Part shown: in pieces, positions 7,383 through 15,308 of the stretch
How positions within the stretch are numbered: the first letter of the stretch is position 1
How the letters are laid out: each line of letters starts with the position of its first letter
NCBI GenBank assembly: GCA_018268715.1
Contig: JAFDVZ010000008.1
Location: forward strand, 308,325 to 372,324
From: Acidobacteriota bacterium
GTDB taxonomy: Bacteria; Acidobacteriota; Terriglobia; Bryobacterales; Bryobacteraceae
Direction of reading: 5' to 3'
Length of the DNA: 64,000 nucleotides
Translations under genes and position numbers: made by a program
Notes under the pieces: model-generated
What the model was told of the DNA's origin: nothing
What the model saw: the letters and a program-made list of their open reading frames with translations, nothing else
Database searches by the model: none

Positions 7383-8307
7383 TGGAGCCTCCGAAAATGC
7401 AGCGCGCCCGGCCCTTCCCGATCGTCGCCTTCCCGCCCACCTGAAGCAGCAGTTCCTCCTTGCAGTATCTATCCAGCAATTGCTGGCCGGTGTAATCGCT
7501 CCGGTTGCGGACAAACACGCGATCGCACCACACGAGCCCCGCCAGAATCGTCTCCGCCGGAAGTGACTCCTCGTACCAGAAGCCGGTTGAATCCACCGTC
7601 TTCGTCTCAGCCTTGATCCGGATCCGCGCGGCAATCTCGGTGCCGTTTTGAGCGAAGAAATCGAAGGTGCTGTCCGGCACGATCGCGAACCGCTTAATGA
7701 ACTCCTTCCGCCAAGTCTCGTCCGCGAAGATCCAGCCCGCGAGTTTCTCGGCCCACTGCTTCGCCGGATCCCCAGGCTTCACCGCAAAATCAAGGTCACC
7801 CAGGTAAGCCCGCGAATCCGACGACTTGAGCGCCGAATCCGGCCCGGGAACCTGCAACGAGTTGTCCTCTACGGCGATCTCCGCCGTCAGTCCGGTCCCC
7901 AGCCCCGCCTCATCCAGGTCGCGCTTCAGGCGCATCAGAACCCGCTTCGACGTCACCCAGGCGAAGGTGCCGTAGTCGCTATGAACCGGAAGCGCCACAA
8001 TGCGGCTATCCGTGAACACCAGCGCACCCGAGTTCGAAAACTCGTCACCGCCCTTCCCAAACGCCGCGGCAAGTTCCCTTGCATGATTCTTCCCGTTCTC
8101 ATCCTTGTCCTTCTCCTCCCGGGCGTCCTTCTCGGATGCCCCAAAGCGGTCGGAAATTACTCCCTTAATGGAGGATCCGGGGACGAGAGGCCATTTCGTG
8201 GTGCGTTCGCGCATGATCGGAAGATCGATCGCGCCAATGCCGAAACCCTCGCCCACGTGGAGCGGGGTCAGCGCGTGAAGCCAATATACTCGGGTGCTGT
8301 GGGCCAT
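7375..8307 (-). CDS. cmr4: type III-B backbone subunit Cmr4, target RNA nuclease
   Basis: Cmr4 forms the repeated backbone of the complex and cuts target RNA at 6-nt intervals. The 310-residue protein begins with the RAMP strand VYWLHALTPLHVGEG and has the hallmark GAIDLPIMRERTTKWPLVPG, in which Asp28 is at the position of the catalytic residue of characterised Cmr4 proteins, followed by the GSSIKGVISDRF loop. The C terminus has the usual G-rich loop (QVGGKATIGKGRARC). The start has an upstream CGGAG site. It lies 18 bp after cmr3 and overlaps cmr5. Target RNA cleavage should also end cOA synthesis, so this protein doubles as a timer of the response. Confidence 0.95.
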   Translation of the reverse strand: MAHSTRVYWLHALTPLHVGEGFGIGAIDLPIMRERTTKWPLVPGSSIKGVISDRFGASEKDAREEKDKDENGKNHARELAAAFGKGGDEFSNSGALVFTDSRIVALPVHSDYGTFAWVTSKRVLMRLKRDLDEAGLGTGLTAEIAVEDNSLQVPGPDSALKSSDSRAYLGDLDFAVKPGDPAKQWAEKLAGWIFADETWRKEFIKRFAIVPDSTFDFFAQNGTEIAARIRIKAETKTVDSTGFWYEESLPAETILAGLVWCDRVFVRNRSDYTGQQLLDRYCKEELLLQVGGKATIGKGRARCIFGGSNG

Positions 8308-8325
8308 AATCTAACTCCGATGTAC

Positions 8326-9420
8326 TTACCAGACGCCCCAAATCGCGAGGCCGAAGCCATCGCGCCGGTCTTGTGGCAGATCCGACACTGGGGCAAGCCA
8401 GAATTCGTTCAATGCCTTCGGCGCACTCTTCGCCGTGAAGAAGTACACGCTTCCGGCGGGAACCATGCGGCGTACAGCTTTCGGTCCACACGGCTTGACG
8501 TAGCTCCAACCGGAGATCGGACGCCACCGGTCCATCGCCGCCGAAACCAGCGTCAACTCCTCACCGGTCTGTTCGCGCCGGGTGATCCACTCCGGACGCC
8601 ATCCCGCCGAAAAGATCGCCGGAGTCACCAGTTGCATGCGAATCCGAGTCGAACCTCCCAACGCCTTGGCCGCTCCTTCGGGGCAATTCCACGCGTCCCC
8701 TGGTTCGACCGAAAAACGCGACAGCCGCCGCTCACCCCCCATGGAGTGCAGTCCGCTCCACCTGCGTAACGGCTCCCCGATCTCGTCCGCTCCGACTCGC
8801 GCCGACATATGAAGCCCGCTGGGGAACTCGATCCCGGTCGTGGTGAACAGCTTTCCTTCCTCCGCAGCCCCGGACCCGGCTTCGATCTTCACATGGGTTC
8901 GTTCGTGGGTGTCGAGCTTGTCCACTTTGTCCCCGGAATCCACCGAAAAGCCGCCCCCCGGTGGATTCCCCAGCCAGTCCGCAGCCGCCTTCATCGACCA
9001 CAGTGCCGGAGGCCTCTCGGGTTTGAAGTCTTCCCTCAACTCGTCGGGCAGCAAGACGGGCAGAAGACCGGGCGCGGCCAGATCCCACCCTTGGTCTTGC
9101 TCGAACGCGCGGGGCCGCGCCGCATAATACATCCCGGTTTTCGGATGCCGGACGCAATCCTTCGGTGGGGCCACGAATAACTGCCCGTTGCGAGCCGCGA
9201 TCGGTCCGTGTACCGCCAGTCCGTTCAGCGCCTGGATCGTCGCGAGTCTCTGGAAATCTAGCCCGGCGAGTTCTCCCAGCAGCGTCCGGACGGTTCCGGC
9301 CAATACCGACGGATAGAGCCAGTCCACCGTCTTCATCCGTCCGCCCTCGGCCGCGCCGAATGGCCGCCCATCCCGCGCGATCAACGGATCGTGTGGCTCA
9401 ACCCTCAAGTGGAAGGACAT
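8326..9420 (-). CDS. cmr3: type III-B effector subunit Cmr3
   Basis: Cmr3 binds the 5' tag of the crRNA and contacts Cas10. The 364-residue protein has the typical N terminus (RVEPHDPLIARDGRPFGAAE, with the conserved D-x-L-x-x-R-D-G-R-P-F core) and WLYPSVLAGTVRTLLG, the RAMP helix-strand that follows. The second RAMP half runs from about 190 (TGIEFPSG) to the end, including SGWSYVKPCGPKAVRRMVPAG. It overlaps the end of cas10 by 23 bp and precedes cmr4 by 18 bp. The length is normal for the family. Confidence 0.92.
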   Translation of the reverse strand: MSFHLRVEPHDPLIARDGRPFGAAEGGRMKTVDWLYPSVLAGTVRTLLGELAGLDFQRLATIQALNGLAVHGPIAARNGQLFVAPPKDCVRHPKTGMYYAARPRAFEQDQGWDLAAPGLLPVLLPDELREDFKPERPPALWSMKAAADWLGNPPGGGFSVDSGDKVDKLDTHERTHVKIEAGSGAAEEGKLFTTTGIEFPSGLHMSARVGADEIGEPLRRWSGLHSMGGERRLSRFSVEPGDAWNCPEGAAKALGGSTRIRMQLVTPAIFSAGWRPEWITRREQTGEELTLVSAAMDRWRPISGWSYVKPCGPKAVRRMVPAGSVYFFTAKSAPKALNEFWLAPVSDLPQDRRDGFGLAIWGVW

Positions 9421-11194
9421 TCGGCCCTCCTTTCAGCTTCGACGGTTGCCGGACTGCGATCGCCAATCGGCGCGCCACGATCAACTCGTTGATTACAGCC
9501 TCCGCCGCTTCCCAGTTGGGCACACCCGCCAGCAGATCTCGAATCTTCCCGGCCGTCTCCTTACTCGAGCCTTTGTGATGGAGCACACGCGCGGCGTCAG
9601 CCGGAAACGCCGCCTGGAAATGCGCGTCGTCCCACCGCCGCTCGGTGCCCGCCACCCGATAATCCGTCAGCAGGCGCTTCAAATCGTAGGCGCTCTTGCT
9701 CGACAGGCTGTCGCTCAGGTAGGCGTCCGTCCACTGCTTCAACCGGTCGGTCAACCCCTCGCCCCACCGCCCACGAACCCGCGTCGGACTCCCGCCTCGC
9801 GGATGAACGTGAACCGCAATCGCGTTCCGTTTCTCTTCCTCCGGAGTCCTCTTGTCTCCGTCCTTGGCATCCTTCTCCGCTTCGTTGGCGAACTTACGGA
9901 TATCCTCCATGTGTTCCATGGCGTGTACAATCGCGATCCCCACCGACAGACTGGCCTCAGGCGCGAACTTGTCCACAACAAGTTCGCGGAACCGCCTTCG
10001 CAGGGTGTCGGCGCATTTGATGCACAGCTTCACAGGCACAAACGCCAGCACATCGTCCCCGCCCGAATAGACCAGCGACCCGTAATGGTCCTGAACGATC
10101 GCCTGTACCTCTCCGGCGAACTCCGCAAGGCGGTCGGAGAACTGCCGGTGGATGTCAGGATCGTTGATGGCGTCCAGCGCCGCGCCCATCTTGTCGCCGT
10201 CCGCCGCCAGGCACGCGACGTAAGGATCAGGAATCCCATATTCATGCTCTAATCTCTCAATTAGCCTCGAAAGCGGTTCGTACGCCGGAGGAAGATCCCG
10301 GGAGTCCGCCTCGGAATCCGCGTTCTCGCGGACGAGTTCATGGTGGCGGCTCCGGTACACGGCGGAACCCTCCCACGGGAAGACGTCGTCGGGAACCTTG
10401 ATCAGTTCGATCAGCTTCTCCTCGTCCGCCAGCTTCAGGCACACCTCGTTCAAGGCCGCCAGATCCGCCTTTGGGAGATTTCGAAGCCATGTGTCGGCGG
10501 CAATCCGCGTAACGCTCGGAAAGCCCTTCGGTTGGCGGACTCGCTTGGTCAGCCCGACGATATCCAGGTGTTCGCCCGGCGACAACCGCAACTGCCGCCT
10601 CGTGCGCTCCGCGATACCCCTCTCCCGATCCGGAATGTCCTTGAACACCGACTCCCGCGCGCCGTCCAACGACGATTTCGGCACGCCCGCATGCCCCGTC
10701 CACACGTCGAAGTCCCGCACCAGCTTTCGCCCCGCTAGCAGCCGCATCACCGTGCGCCGGCTAGCCGCGTACTTCCCAGTCTCCAGCGGCGCCCAGGCGG
10801 CGTAAACCTCGATCACCCCGTCCAGTTGCTCTTTCCAAATCTCCTCGCGCACGAGATCCTTCGCCCGTTCGAACGCCGTCTGCGCCGCGCCTTCCCAGTA
10901 TCTCCTCGCGGCCTCTCGGGCCTTGCAAGCGGCCTTCTCTGGCGCCAACTGCGGCCTTAACCGCGCCAGAATCACGTTCGCGATGCCAGGACGTTCTTCG
11001 TCAGGCCCGGTTCGGGACAAAGCCATGGAACCGGGAAATATCAACTGTCCGCCACAGTCGTGCACCGCCCAGGCGGCCTGCCGGCTCGCCTCAGACAACA
11101 GCTTCGACCCGTACCACAAGTCTCGCGTCCGCCTCCCGGCGGCGATGAAGTCCTGAACGGGACCGATGGCGATTGCTATCAGTGTGTCGGTCAT
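9398..11194 (-). CDS. cas10: Cas10 (Cmr2) without HD domain, cyclic oligoadenylate synthase
   Basis: Cas10 is the large signature subunit of type III complexes. This 598-residue version starts directly in the first palm-linked region (IAIGPVQDFIAAGRRTRDLW, 8-27), the place where longer homologues continue after an N-terminal HD nuclease domain of about 200 residues. No HD motif is present and only 10 bp separate the start from cmr1, so the domain is absent rather than split off. The palm metal site is intact: LAADGDKMG (Asp332, Asp334) and YSGGDDVLAF with GGDD at 378-381. This predicts cOA production but no single-stranded DNase activity. A helical C-terminal D4-like domain follows (about 490-598). 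Reliance on second messengers agrees with the CARF genes downstream. Confidence 0.95.
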   Translation of the reverse strand: MTDTLIAIAIGPVQDFIAAGRRTRDLWYGSKLLSEASRQAAWAVHDCGGQLIFPGSMALSRTGPDEERPGIANVILARLRPQLAPEKAACKAREAARRYWEGAAQTAFERAKDLVREEIWKEQLDGVIEVYAAWAPLETGKYAASRRTVMRLLAGRKLVRDFDVWTGHAGVPKSSLDGARESVFKDIPDRERGIAERTRRQLRLSPGEHLDIVGLTKRVRQPKGFPSVTRIAADTWLRNLPKADLAALNEVCLKLADEEKLIELIKVPDDVFPWEGSAVYRSRHHELVRENADSEADSRDLPPAYEPLSRLIERLEHEYGIPDPYVACLAADGDKMGAALDAINDPDIHRQFSDRLAEFAGEVQAIVQDHYGSLVYSGGDDVLAFVPVKLCIKCADTLRRRFRELVVDKFAPEASLSVGIAIVHAMEHMEDIRKFANEAEKDAKDGDKRTPEEEKRNAIAVHVHPRGGSPTRVRGRWGEGLTDRLKQWTDAYLSDSLSSKSAYDLKRLLTDYRVAGTERRWDDAHFQAAFPADAARVLHHKGSSKETAGKIRDLLAGVPNWEAAEAVINELIVARRLAIAVRQPSKLKGGPNVLPLEG

Positions 11195-11204
11195 CGTTCC
11201 CCTC

Positions 11205-12473
11205 CTATAAGTTCCGGCGGGCGAAATTCATGAAGGCGTCGACAGCCGAACCGCTCGTGCCCTTCATCGGCGACCCGTCATAACTCGCGAAATCTTTTCG
11301 CTCGACAGCCGTAGTGCCGCCGGCGTACGAAGTCAGCCGGTTGTGCGCGATCTTCACTCCCGAAGGGCCTCGCGTCAGCAGCCGCAGAACCATCGCTACG
11401 TACTTTCCCCCGGCCACCGCCAGCGGCCGGATGATCACCGGGCTCGACATCCGGCTTGTGTCCAGCCACTTCTCCGCTGGGTCCAGGCTGCAGTCGTTCG
11501 GGCTGTCGTCCCCGCGCTTGAAATGCATCACGATCGGCATTCCCATCGCCGCTCGCGGGAACCCCGGCTCGTCCACCGTCAGACTGTCCATGTGATGGTA
11601 TTCACCCCGGTTGGTGAGCATCCGTAAACTGTCCGCCTCAGGCCAGTAACTCCGCCCTGGAACGTTCCCACTTCCGCGCCGCCCGGTCCCATAGCCCTGC
11701 CGGAACTCACGTAATTGATGCAACGCCCGCGACCACGCCTGCCGGGCGTCGTTGAGAGGCGCTGAAATCAACGGCGGCGCGCTCAACACCGGCCATGGGC
11801 GTAACTCAGGTTCGGGCAGCTTCCATGTGTTACGCCACGTCTGGATGAACCATCGCCCCTCACGATCCACAACCGGAGGCGGCAACGGCGGACCCGCCTG
11901 TAGTGCGCCCAGTCCCCGCCGCGTCCTCGCGCCGATCCCCCCAAAATTCAGCCAGGCCCACAGCGCGGGGATCAGGTCCCCTCCCAAATTGGGTGGGTAT
12001 CGAAGTGTGAGCGTGAACTTCACTCCCTCCCGTCCGATTCGCGCCGTCGGCCGCCCTTCCTTCGGGTTTGGCTTGAAGGGAAACAGGGCGTATCCAATAT
12101 CGACATCCCGCAACTCGTCCGCCTTGACCTCGCGCCCCTTGTCTCGAATGGCGGTCTCGACGATAACCGGACTGGCGGCGCTCGCTGTGCCCCAGATCTC
12201 CCCTTCTCGCGCTCGCAACTCGCCGGCGGTGGCGTAAGCAATCCCTCGCGTCGCTCTCCACCAGAACCGCAGGTGCCCCCGTATCGACGGAACTCGGACC
12301 AGCGTAATCGGATCGTTCTCCCCGGCCTGGACCCCGCCGCCGAATATCGGGGTAATGACGTCAATTAAGACAGACCGGCAGAGCAATTCCGGGAAGTGGT
12401 CGTTTCGATTCTTGGTCCGGTCTTCGCCAATTGTTGGAAACGACGGACAGGCAACGCCGATCGTTCTAGGCAT
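11205..12473 (-). CDS. cmr1: type III-B effector subunit Cmr1
   Basis: Cmr1 caps the 3' end of the crRNA in the Cmr complex. The 422-residue protein has two RAMP modules. The first contains VLIDVITPIFGGGVQAG (the conserved T-P-x-F-x-G-G motif) and VRVPSIRGHLRFWWRATRG (59-77), characteristic of Cmr1; the second has the FGGIGARTRRGLGALQ glycine-rich loop (176-191). The start at 12473 has a good ribosome site (GGAGGAGATAG just upstream) and lies about 26 nt after the predicted transcription start of the operon. It is the first gene of the cas operon. Confidence 0.93.
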   Translation of the reverse strand: MPRTIGVACPSFPTIGEDRTKNRNDHFPELLCRSVLIDVITPIFGGGVQAGENDPITLVRVPSIRGHLRFWWRATRGIAYATAGELRAREGEIWGTASAASPVIVETAIRDKGREVKADELRDVDIGYALFPFKPNPKEGRPTARIGREGVKFTLTLRYPPNLGGDLIPALWAWLNFGGIGARTRRGLGALQAGPPLPPPVVDREGRWFIQTWRNTWKLPEPELRPWPVLSAPPLISAPLNDARQAWSRALHQLREFRQGYGTGRRGSGNVPGRSYWPEADSLRMLTNRGEYHHMDSLTVDEPGFPRAAMGMPIVMHFKRGDDSPNDCSLDPAEKWLDTSRMSSPVIIRPLAVAGGKYVAMVLRLLTRGPSGVKIAHNRLTSYAGGTTAVERKDFASYDGSPMKGTSGSAVDAFMNFARRNL

Positions 12474-12505
12474 CTATCTCCTCCGCTCGCTTTACGGAAG
12501 CTACA

Positions 12506-12534
12506 ACTATACTCTCGCCGGACAACAAATCCAA
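12506..12534 (-). promoter_or_regulatory. predicted promoter of the cmr-cas operon
   Basis: On the minus strand TTGGAT (12534-12529), a 17-bp spacer and TATAGT (12511-12506) form a good sigma-70-type promoter. The start of cmr1 lies about 33 bp beyond the -10 box with a strong ribosome site between, so the whole cas operon could be read from here. No obvious operator was seen around it. Confidence 0.6.
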
Positions 12535-12620
12535 GTAGGATAATGAGTCCAGTAAGTGGCGTGAGGTAGCTTACACGGAGAGACTTATGCCGAATTGTCC
12601 GGGCCCGATACCGCCGTTCG

Positions 12621-12668
12621 CCTTCCCGGACTCGGCTCTTTCCGCTGAAGGCGGAAAGAGAGGTCATG
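12621..12668 (+). repeat. degenerate copy of the dispersed leader element, with hairpin
   Basis: This segment matches the last ~45 bp before the start codon of the gene at 13517: both have CTTCC-GGACTC, a TCC-TGAA core, GCGGAAAG and a purine-rich run leading to ATGG. No gene follows the ATG here. It includes the perfect hairpin CTCTTTCCGC (12636-12645), loop TGAAG, GCGGAAAGAG (12651-12660). It appears to be what is left of another member of the family. Confidence 0.6.
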
Positions 12669-12688
12669 GCTGGCTTCACAATTCCGGC

Positions 12689-13012
12689 TCATTCCCAGAA
12701 TCGCGACTCCCCTCGCTGGAAGCGTTGGCGAGCGCCGTGGCGGATATGCAGCACCTCCACGCGCCTATTCTTCTCCATGACCCGGAAAATCACTCGGTAG
12801 ACGTGCGGCTTCTTCCCGTACATCAGATGCCGCAAACTGGCGTTCTCCGGCGTCTCCGGACATCGGCTCGGCCGTTCTTCGAGGCTCAGGATGGCTTCCG
12901 TCAGCCCCCTGTACCATTTGAATGCGGCGGCGGAGCGCCCGGCGTTAATCGCGTCGAATAGGAGGGCCAGGTCGCGTTCCGCGCGGACCGTGATGTCAAC
13001 GAGGTAGGCCAT
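12689..13012 (-). CDS. RelE/ParE-family toxin
   Basis: A 107-residue protein of the RelE/ParE superfamily: it begins MAYLVDITVRAERDLALLFDAI (the first strand and helix of the fold) and continues with a FKWYRGLTEAI helix, the LRHLMYGKKPHVYRVIFRV strand pair and VEVLHIRHGARQRF, the usual last strand with the R-H-G motif. ParE toxins poison gyrase and RelE toxins cut mRNA; the sequence does not decide between them. The start at 13012 was chosen because the domain begins there; it overlaps the antitoxin gene by 17 bp. Together they form a type II toxin-antitoxin operon. Confidence 0.88.
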   Translation of the reverse strand: MAYLVDITVRAERDLALLFDAINAGRSAAAFKWYRGLTEAILSLEERPSRCPETPENASLRHLMYGKKPHVYRVIFRVMEKNRRVEVLHIRHGARQRFQRGESRFWE

Positions 13013-13286
13013 GCCGGGCTTCGAACTCCGCAAAGAACTCCCTCGCCGGCCGGACCCTGCCCTCCTTCGCGTCCTCCAGCCCCTGGCGGATTCCTTCACT
13101 GGCGTCAGCCTGGGCGGCGATATCCAGCAGCCGTTGATAGGCCTCGGCGTCCTGAACGACGGCGGCAGCCTTCCCCTTCACCGTCAGGACAACCGGCCGC
13201 TTGCTCTTCTTGAGCTGCTTCAGGAAGTCACCCGAGCGGCGGCGGAAGGTTGTCAGCGATTGGATGTCCTTTGTGATGTCCAGCAT
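12996..13286 (-). CDS. Phd/YefM-family antitoxin
   Basis: This 96-residue protein is a typical Phd/YefM antitoxin. The N-terminal DNA-binding and dimer domain reads SLTTFRRRSGDFLKQLKKSKRPVVLTVKGKAAAVVQDAEAYQ (with the R-P-V-x-L-T-V-x-G-K-A motif), and the C-terminal helical tail ends in GRVRPAREFFAEFEAR, the kind of tail that wraps around and silences a RelE/ParE toxin. It precedes and overlaps the toxin gene. Such proteins usually repress their own operon. Confidence 0.9.
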   Translation of the reverse strand: MLDITKDIQSLTTFRRRSGDFLKQLKKSKRPVVLTVKGKAAAVVQDAEAYQRLLDIAAQADASEGIRQGLEDAKEGRVRPAREFFAEFEARHGLPR

Positions 13287-13364
13287 GGGCCTGATCCCAT
13301 TCTAAGGCGCCTTTTTAGGTGCGAGGAAACACCGGGCGCTCCGACCCAAACGCACCGTCCCGGC

Positions 13365-13519
13365 ATACCCCGAAAATCGCCGTTCACACCAAATCAAAAT
13401 ATTCCCAAATCGACCCTAACCCGCCCCAAATCAATTCTTTACCAGAAACCGCCCCGCCTCCGGATCACCCCCACTTCCTGGACTCCCCCCTTATCCTGAA
13501 AGCGGAAAGGGAAGTTATG
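13365..13519 (+). repeat. dispersed leader element, copy upstream of the gene at 13517
   Basis: The ~150 bp before the start codon share blocks with the minus strand of 30786-30969 and, for its first part, 31786-31912. The best blocks are ATACCCCGAAAATCGCC near the 5' end and CTTCCTGGACTC followed by CCCCTTATCCTGAA near the 3' end. The pattern is a conserved 5' leader of a repeated gene family rather than coding sequence; its function is unknown. Confidence 0.65.
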
Positions 13520-14206
13520 GCAAGAAAGAAAACCATGTCGGAAAAGCAGCTCGCGGCGAATCGCGCGAATGCTAAGAAGTCCACCGGACCCAAGACTCCA
13601 GCCGGCAAGGCGCGCTCGCGCTACAACAGTCTCAAACACGGCTGCTACGCCGATGCCGTCGTCCTCCCCACTGAGGACCGCAAGCGTTACAACGCCCTCC
13701 GTCACCACATCATGTCCACCGTCGACATCTCGGACCCCGTCCAGGTCGAGTTAGCCGAAACCCTCTGCCGCAACCAGTGGTGCTCTCAACGAGCCATCAT
13801 CTACGAAGCTGACCTCCTCGCCGAAGCCATCACTCGTTATGAGCCCGAAATCCGCCGCGATTGCCCCGAAATCGCCCAAGACATCCTCGAAGGCGCCGCC
13901 TACCGCCGTCTCCTCGAAGAGTCCCCCTCTCTCCAGACCGTCACCACCTATTGGCAGCGTTGCCAGTCCGCCTACCTCCGCGCCTACAAAGCGCTCGAAA
14001 AGCGACGTCTGTTCCTGAGCATGCGGAAGCAGGACGCTAAACGCGGAGCCGCTCCGGATCCCATAAGTCGATTTCACATCAGCGAACCCATTCCCGCCGC
14101 GCCGCCCGAAGCGCTCCAGGCCGTTGATAACAGGACGCTGGCCAACATCGCGAAACACCCGGGAGCCGCTTCCAGCGAACCCAAAGCGGACCCACAAAAG
14201 CCATAA
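13517..14206 (+). CDS. hypothetical protein of a multi-copy acidobacterial family
   Basis: The 229-residue protein has a basic N terminus (MARKKTMSEKQLAANRANAK) followed by KSTGPKTPAGKARSRYN and SLKHGCYA, the hallmark of a family found in many copies in Solibacter-like genomes. The remaining part is predicted to be mostly helical with several conserved Trp/Cys/Arg residues (LCRNQWCSQRAI) and a Pro-rich tail. I know of no function. The ATG at 13517 is preceded by GGAAAGGGAAG, which serves as ribosome site. A resemblance to small basic nucleic acid-binding proteins is only suggested by composition. It stands alone, with the leader element described at 13365. Confidence 0.8.
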   Translation: MARKKTMSEKQLAANRANAKKSTGPKTPAGKARSRYNSLKHGCYADAVVLPTEDRKRYNALRHHIMSTVDISDPVQVELAETLCRNQWCSQRAIIYEADLLAEAITRYEPEIRRDCPEIAQDILEGAAYRRLLEESPSLQTVTTYWQRCQSAYLRAYKALEKRRLFLSMRKQDAKRGAAPDPISRFHISEPIPAAPPEALQAVDNRTLANIAKHPGAASSEPKADPQKP

Positions 14207-14232
14207 CTCGCCGGCGCCGGCGGCACGAGTTA
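14204..14232 (+). terminator. inverted repeat after the gene at 13517
   Basis: TAACTCG (14204-14210) and CGAGTTA (14226-14232) form a 7-bp stem around a very GC-rich 15-nt loop, starting at the stop codon. There is no T run after it, so it is at best a weak or factor-dependent terminator. Confidence 0.3.
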
Positions 14233-14265
14233 TCAACTCGATCTAACTCCAGGATAACTCGACGC

Positions 14266-15273
14266 TTACTTAGCCGGCCCCAGCCGGATCTTCACCTGCG
14301 CCGTGCTCCCCGGCCGGATGGCCGGAGTGGGACTCGTGAAGTCCACCACCACGCGGCCGTCCTTGATCTCGCGCACGGTCCCCGCGATGGCCTCCCCGAC
14401 CTCCGCCACGTGCACCTCCGCCGCCTGGCCCACCTGAATCCGGGCCACGGCGGCGGGCTCCGGCTGCACCACTACGTCGAGCGCCGAAAGCATCGCCGCG
14501 ATCCGGAAAAAGTCCTCCATCTGTGGACTCACCGACTCGCCCGCCGCCCCCTGCCTCGACAGCACGATGCCGTCCACGGGCGACCGCACGTCGCCCGACG
14601 CCACATCCTGCTTCGCCTGCTCGAGCGCCTGCTCGCGCTGCTGCTCCATCTTCTTCGCCGCGTCCAGGTCGCGGTTCAACGTCTCGATGCGATCCTGGGC
14701 GTTGCGCGCCAGCAGGTCCTTGCTGTCGAAGTCATCCTTGGCGCTCTGATACTCGCGCTGGGCCTTCTCATAAACCAGCCGCGGAGTCGCCCCCTCCCGG
14801 TACAGCATCTGCTGCCGCTGGTAGGCCCGATCGGCCCGGTCGAACTCGCCCTTGGCCCGCGTCGAATCCGCCGCCGACCGCGACATCTCCAGCCGCGCCG
14901 CCACAATCGCCGCCTCCAACTCGTGGACCCGGGCCTGTAGCCGGTCCGTCTCCAGTTGCGCCGCCTCCACCGCCGAATCGAGCCGGGTGTTCTTGATATG
15001 GGCGATCAACTGCCCTTCGAACACATCCTCCCCGGCCTCCGCGCCGAAGCTCTCGACGATCCCCTCGATCGGCGCCGCCACCTTCACCACGCTCTGCGCG
15101 TCGATCACGCCCGCCAGACTCACCTCGCTCGCCACCGGCCCCGCCGCCTGCGTCACCACCGCCGCGGCAACCGGCCGGTGGGTCACGCGCTGCCGGTACA
15201 CCTGAAGCGCCCCGGCCGCCGCCGCCAACAGTATCGTGACGCCGCCGAACAGGACCCACTTGCCTCGCAACAT
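14266..15273 (-). CDS. HlyD/RND-type periplasmic adaptor protein
   Basis: The 335-residue protein has an N-terminal membrane anchor (about 6-26), a biotinyl-lipoyl-like half (VVKVAAPIEGIVESFGAEAGEDVFEGQLIAHI, about 62-93), a long coiled coil (about 96-225, rich in Gln, Glu, Arg and Ala), the second lipoyl half (GDVRSPVDGIVLSRQGAAGESV) and a C-terminal beta-barrel region. This is the layout of membrane fusion proteins that link inner-membrane exporters to an outer-membrane channel. No transporter gene is adjacent on the same strand; the next gene is divergent and encodes ChrA. The partner is therefore unknown. Confidence 0.88.
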   Translation of the reverse strand: MLRGKWVLFGGVTILLAAAAGALQVYRQRVTHRPVAAAVVTQAAGPVASEVSLAGVIDAQSVVKVAAPIEGIVESFGAEAGEDVFEGQLIAHIKNTRLDSAVEAAQLETDRLQARVHELEAAIVAARLEMSRSAADSTRAKGEFDRADRAYQRQQMLYREGATPRLVYEKAQREYQSAKDDFDSKDLLARNAQDRIETLNRDLDAAKKMEQQREQALEQAKQDVASGDVRSPVDGIVLSRQGAAGESVSPQMEDFFRIAAMLSALDVVVQPEPAAVARIQVGQAAEVHVAEVGEAIAGTVREIKDGRVVVDFTSPTPAIRPGSTAQVKIRLGPAK

Positions 15274-15308
15274 AACTTGATCATACCGGGACAGCGATAA
15301 TCCATAAC

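Noticed and set aside
12636-12660. Perfect 10-bp hairpin as a terminator of the toxin gene
   Set aside because: No T run follows in either direction and the hairpin is part of the dispersed leader element, which explains it better.
12365-12679. A 104-codon minus-strand frame overlapping the cmr1 start
   Set aside because: It covers the operon promoter, lacks a ribosome site and shows no family likeness.
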